Assembly: GCA_964594115.1 (NCBI GenBank)
Contig: CAZQLD010000026.1
Location: 1-6,294, forward strand
DNA: 6,294 nucleotides
Reading direction: 5' to 3'
Source: MFWN01 sp964594115
GTDB taxonomy: Archaea; Nanobdellota; Nanobdellia; Pacearchaeales; GW2011-AR1
Positions 3,858-6,294 of this stretch are shown here, one piece after another. Within the stretch, counting starts at the first letter, position 1; every line of letters starts with the position of its first letter. The position numbers and the translations under genes were made by a program. Under the pieces are notes generated by a model. It was not told the DNA's origin. It ran no database searches and saw only the letters and a program-made list of their open reading frames with translations.

Positions 3858-6294
3858 ATGCCAGACGGAGTCTTGGGCATTGTAAAAAGAGAGCTGAAAA
3901 AAGAAAAAAGAGAAAGGATAATAGAGATTTTGCTGCTTTCTTTTGTTTTAGTGCTGGTTTCTTTACTTTTGGTTTTTCTTTCAGCAAGACTTTTGATGAC
4001 TGGTTATGCCCCTTATATTGATGCTCAAGCAGGTTATATCACTGAAGTAAAAATAAATAAGACGCTTCCAACTGTTTACTGGCATGGAACCTATGGTTTG
4101 GCTTTAAGAGTATCTAATTTTTCAGAGCTGCCTTCTGAGGATGTTCAGAGTGGAGAGATAACAAGAAAAGACTTGTTTTTTAGCTGTATTGAAATGGACG
4201 CATTCGGGGGAAATGAGATTTACGCAAGTTTAAATGACAGTATTGATTTTGATAATTTGCAGCCAGCGACCCCTGCCATGGTTGATGCATTTCCTGGATG
4301 TGCAGGGAAAACAGATTGTGCTTCAAATACCTTTCTACAAAATAGCAGCATAATGGTTGGCTCAACAAATATAACAGATATTCCTTTTACTTATACTTAT
4401 AGATATGATGGGCAGAANNNNNNNNNNNNNNNNNNNNNNNNNNNNNNNNNNNNNNNNNNNNNNNNNNNNNNNNNNNNNNNNNNNNNNNNNNNNNNNNNNN
4501 NNNNNNNNNNNNNNNNNCAACAAATATAACAGATATTCCTTTTACTTATACTTATAGATATGATGGGCAGAATAATATTTTTGGTTTAGGTATCTTAAAT
4601 GATTCAACACATCTAGTTTATGTGACGCATATAGAATCTGTTCAAAAAGGATATAGTTATGAAAAAACAGTGAACTTTCAGATGTTGTTGCCGGTTCCTG
4701 AGAACGAGACTCACAAATATTATTTTTTTACAGATCCTTATGATACATGCCCTGCAGGAGGGGTTGGAGAGGCAATGAATGCTACTGCGTATGGCTATGT
4801 TAAGGATATCTATGGGGGTTTTATAGAGAATGCTACTGTTAATATTGCTGGATACTCTACATTGTCAGATACAAGCGGGTTTTATAATTTATCTTTTTTA
4901 GCTACTTCAGGAACTTATAATGTTATTGCAACGAAAGTCGGATATGATACTGCCTTCACCAATGTGACTGTGAATTTTACTGCTTATGTTGTTGAGAAGA
5001 ATATAACAATGTATTTAGAGACTCCTGGTTACAATGATACTTTAGCTCCTTATGTTTATGGTTATGTTGTCGATGAGTCTGGAAATGCGATACCTGATGT
5101 TAATGTTTCTCTAGCAGCAGTGTCTACACTCTCTGATTCTTTTGGTTTTTATGGCTTTTATCCGATTTTGGTTCCAGGAAGTCATCCAATTATTGCATTA
5201 AAAATAGCTTATGATAATTATTACGCATTCCTTAATTTTGATGCGAATACAACTTCTTTAAACCATAACATAACTATGGTTGCTGCAACGTACGACCTTT
5301 ATATTTATCCTAGTGGGCCGTATACTTCTGGCCCATATACTTCTGGCCCTTATTCTTCTCCTCCAGGAGCTACAGTTGCCGAAGAAAGAGGGGAAGATTA
5401 TTGGATAAGTGCGAAAGAAATCAAAAAAGAGGTTAGGCAAAACACATTTATAGAAGAAGTTGTAGGAATTTATAATTTTAAATTTTCTTCTATGAATCTT
5501 ATATTTTCACTTTCTTCTGATATTGAGGATTTTGTCAAGCTTGATAGGACTTCTGCGTCAATATCCAAAAATTCATTTTTGGATTTAATAGTGACAATTT
5601 ATGGAACCCGCCCCTTAGGAACCTATAATGGGACATTAAAAATAAGCGGGGATGTAGAAAAAGAAATTCCAATAACTATTAAGATTGTTGAAAAAAGATT
5701 TCCTGTAGAAACACTTCTTATGGAAATTAATTTATTTAAGAGGGTGGTTAAGCCTGGAGAGAATCTAAAATATAGATTAAATTTACAAAATTTAATTAGG
5801 GATCAGGGCTATAAGATTGCTTTAAGGATGTTTGTTACAGATTCTAATAAATCAACAAACTATGTGGAAGATACAGATGATGTTGAGATATTAAATTCCT
5901 TGACTTTATTAAAAGAAATAAAGATTCCTGAAGATTCTCCTGAAGGAGAATACCTATTAAATGTAGAGGCAGCTTATTTGAATTTAATTTCAGATGCCAC
6001 AGCTCCTTTTATTGTTTCTCAGCCAATTTATCTTTACTCACTTTTTGGCATTCCTTTGTGGATAATATTTTTAGTAATTTCTTTTTTCAGCTTTATCTTC
6101 CTTAATTTCCTTCTTTATAAAAAATATAAGGAAAAGAAAAAAAGATATAAGGTTTCTCTTGATTATGATACTCTGCCTAAACCAGGAGATAGAGTAGCCA
6201 AATTAGGAAGAGTAGCAGAGACAAACCTTCCTGTATATTATGAGCTTGATAAATTAACTACCCACACAATAGTTGCAGGAGCAACTGGTATGGG
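3858..6294 (+). CDS. Membrane-spanning HerA/DUF87-like ATPase with large ectodomain (restored across a false gap; 3' end beyond window)
   Basis: After collapsing the duplicated flank and Ns, the frame is open for 760 codons to the window edge. Residue numbers use the ATG at 3858. Residues 10-20 are basic and 21-43 form membrane helix 1. Residues 50-258 are an unrecognised extracellular domain with a YFFTDPYDTCP end. Residues 259-336 and 346-424 are two carboxypeptidase-regulatory-like beta domains (the pattern is Y-G-Y-V, then TLSD..GFY). Residues 434-449 are (SGPY[TS])x3. Residues about 483-557 and 559-668 look like NEW3/Ig-type beta sandwiches. Residues 680-702 form membrane helix 2, followed by a basic KKYKEKKKRYK stop. 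Residues 725-760 (KLGRVAETNLPVYYELDKL, then HTIVAGATGMG) match the lead-in and Walker A of HerA/VirB4/DUF87 pumping ATPases. The window ends just before the expected GK[S/T]. Many N-X-S/T sequons lie between the helices. The likely role is ATP-driven translocation, secretion or DNA transfer coupled to a surface sensor or adhesin; the substrate is unknown. Confidence 0.85.
4363..4572. other. False assembly gap: 55-base duplicated flanks around 100 Ns
   Basis: Bases 4363-4417 and 4518-4572 are identical over 55 positions, with Ns at 4418-4517. Deleting 155 bases continues the ATPase frame as ...YDGQNNIFGLGILNDS with no stop up to the window edge. As written, the frame would end a few codons after the Ns (QQI then stop), which is an artefact. 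Confidence 0.93.
5312..5356 (+). repeat. Three 15-base tandem repeats encoding SGPY[TS]
   Basis: The units 5312-5326, 5327-5341 and 5342-5356 encode SGPYT, SGPYT and SGPYS, followed by SPPGA. The copies differ mainly at third codon positions. They form a flexible Gly/Pro/Tyr linker between the second carboxypeptidase-regulatory-like domain and the membrane-proximal sandwiches of the ATPase ectodomain. Confidence 0.8.

Noticed and set aside
4180..5440. Minus-strand frames at 4180-4368 and 5258-5440
   Set aside because: They are antisense to the continuous ATPase/ectodomain frame and have no recognisable domains or initiation signals.

Overview
The window looks like part of an AT-rich archaeal metagenome scaffold, most likely from a DPANN-type lineage (Woesearchaeota/Pacearchaeota-like). 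The reasons are: archaeal BRE/TATA promoters; surface proteins rich in N-glycosylation sequons and built from Ig-like, CARDB and carboxypeptidase-regulatory-like beta domains; a small AbrB/DUF2080-like protein; and a membrane-anchored HerA/DUF87-type P-loop ATPase. The lineage is inferred from style and was not tested.

Two 100-N gaps (1886-1985 and 4418-4517) are almost certainly scaffolding artefacts. In both, the 55 bases before the Ns are repeated exactly in the 55 bases after them. Removing one copy plus the Ns (155 bases) joins the reading frames perfectly in both places. The true sequence is therefore about 310 bases shorter, and two genes that look broken are intact across the gaps.

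Layout, left to right: (1) the 3' part of a large secreted or surface protein with Ig-like and CARDB domains (+, 1-1662). (2) A leftward block of three uncharacterised genes (3419 down to 1647), in transcription order: a soluble coiled-coil protein, a one-pass membrane protein with a Cys-rich ectodomain, and a very basic coiled-coil/amphipathic protein. The last overlaps the end of gene 1 tail to tail by 16 bp. The block has its own BRE/TATA promoter and Shine-Dalgarno (SD) sequence. (3) A small leftward DUF2080/AbrB-like gene (3692-3477). (4) A divergent control region (3693-3857) with a promoter facing each way and three palindromic GTATATAC elements. (5) A long rightward gene (3858 to beyond the window). 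It encodes an N-terminal membrane segment, about 630 residues of extracellular beta domains, a second membrane segment, and the start of a cytoplasmic HerA/VirB4-like ATPase. The window ends inside its Walker A motif.

The most interesting candidate system is this envelope-spanning ATPase with a large ectodomain. It lies next to a coiled-coil/membrane operon of unknown function, and a possible small DNA-binding regulator sits between them with shared palindromic sites. The physical link is visible; the functional link is inference.
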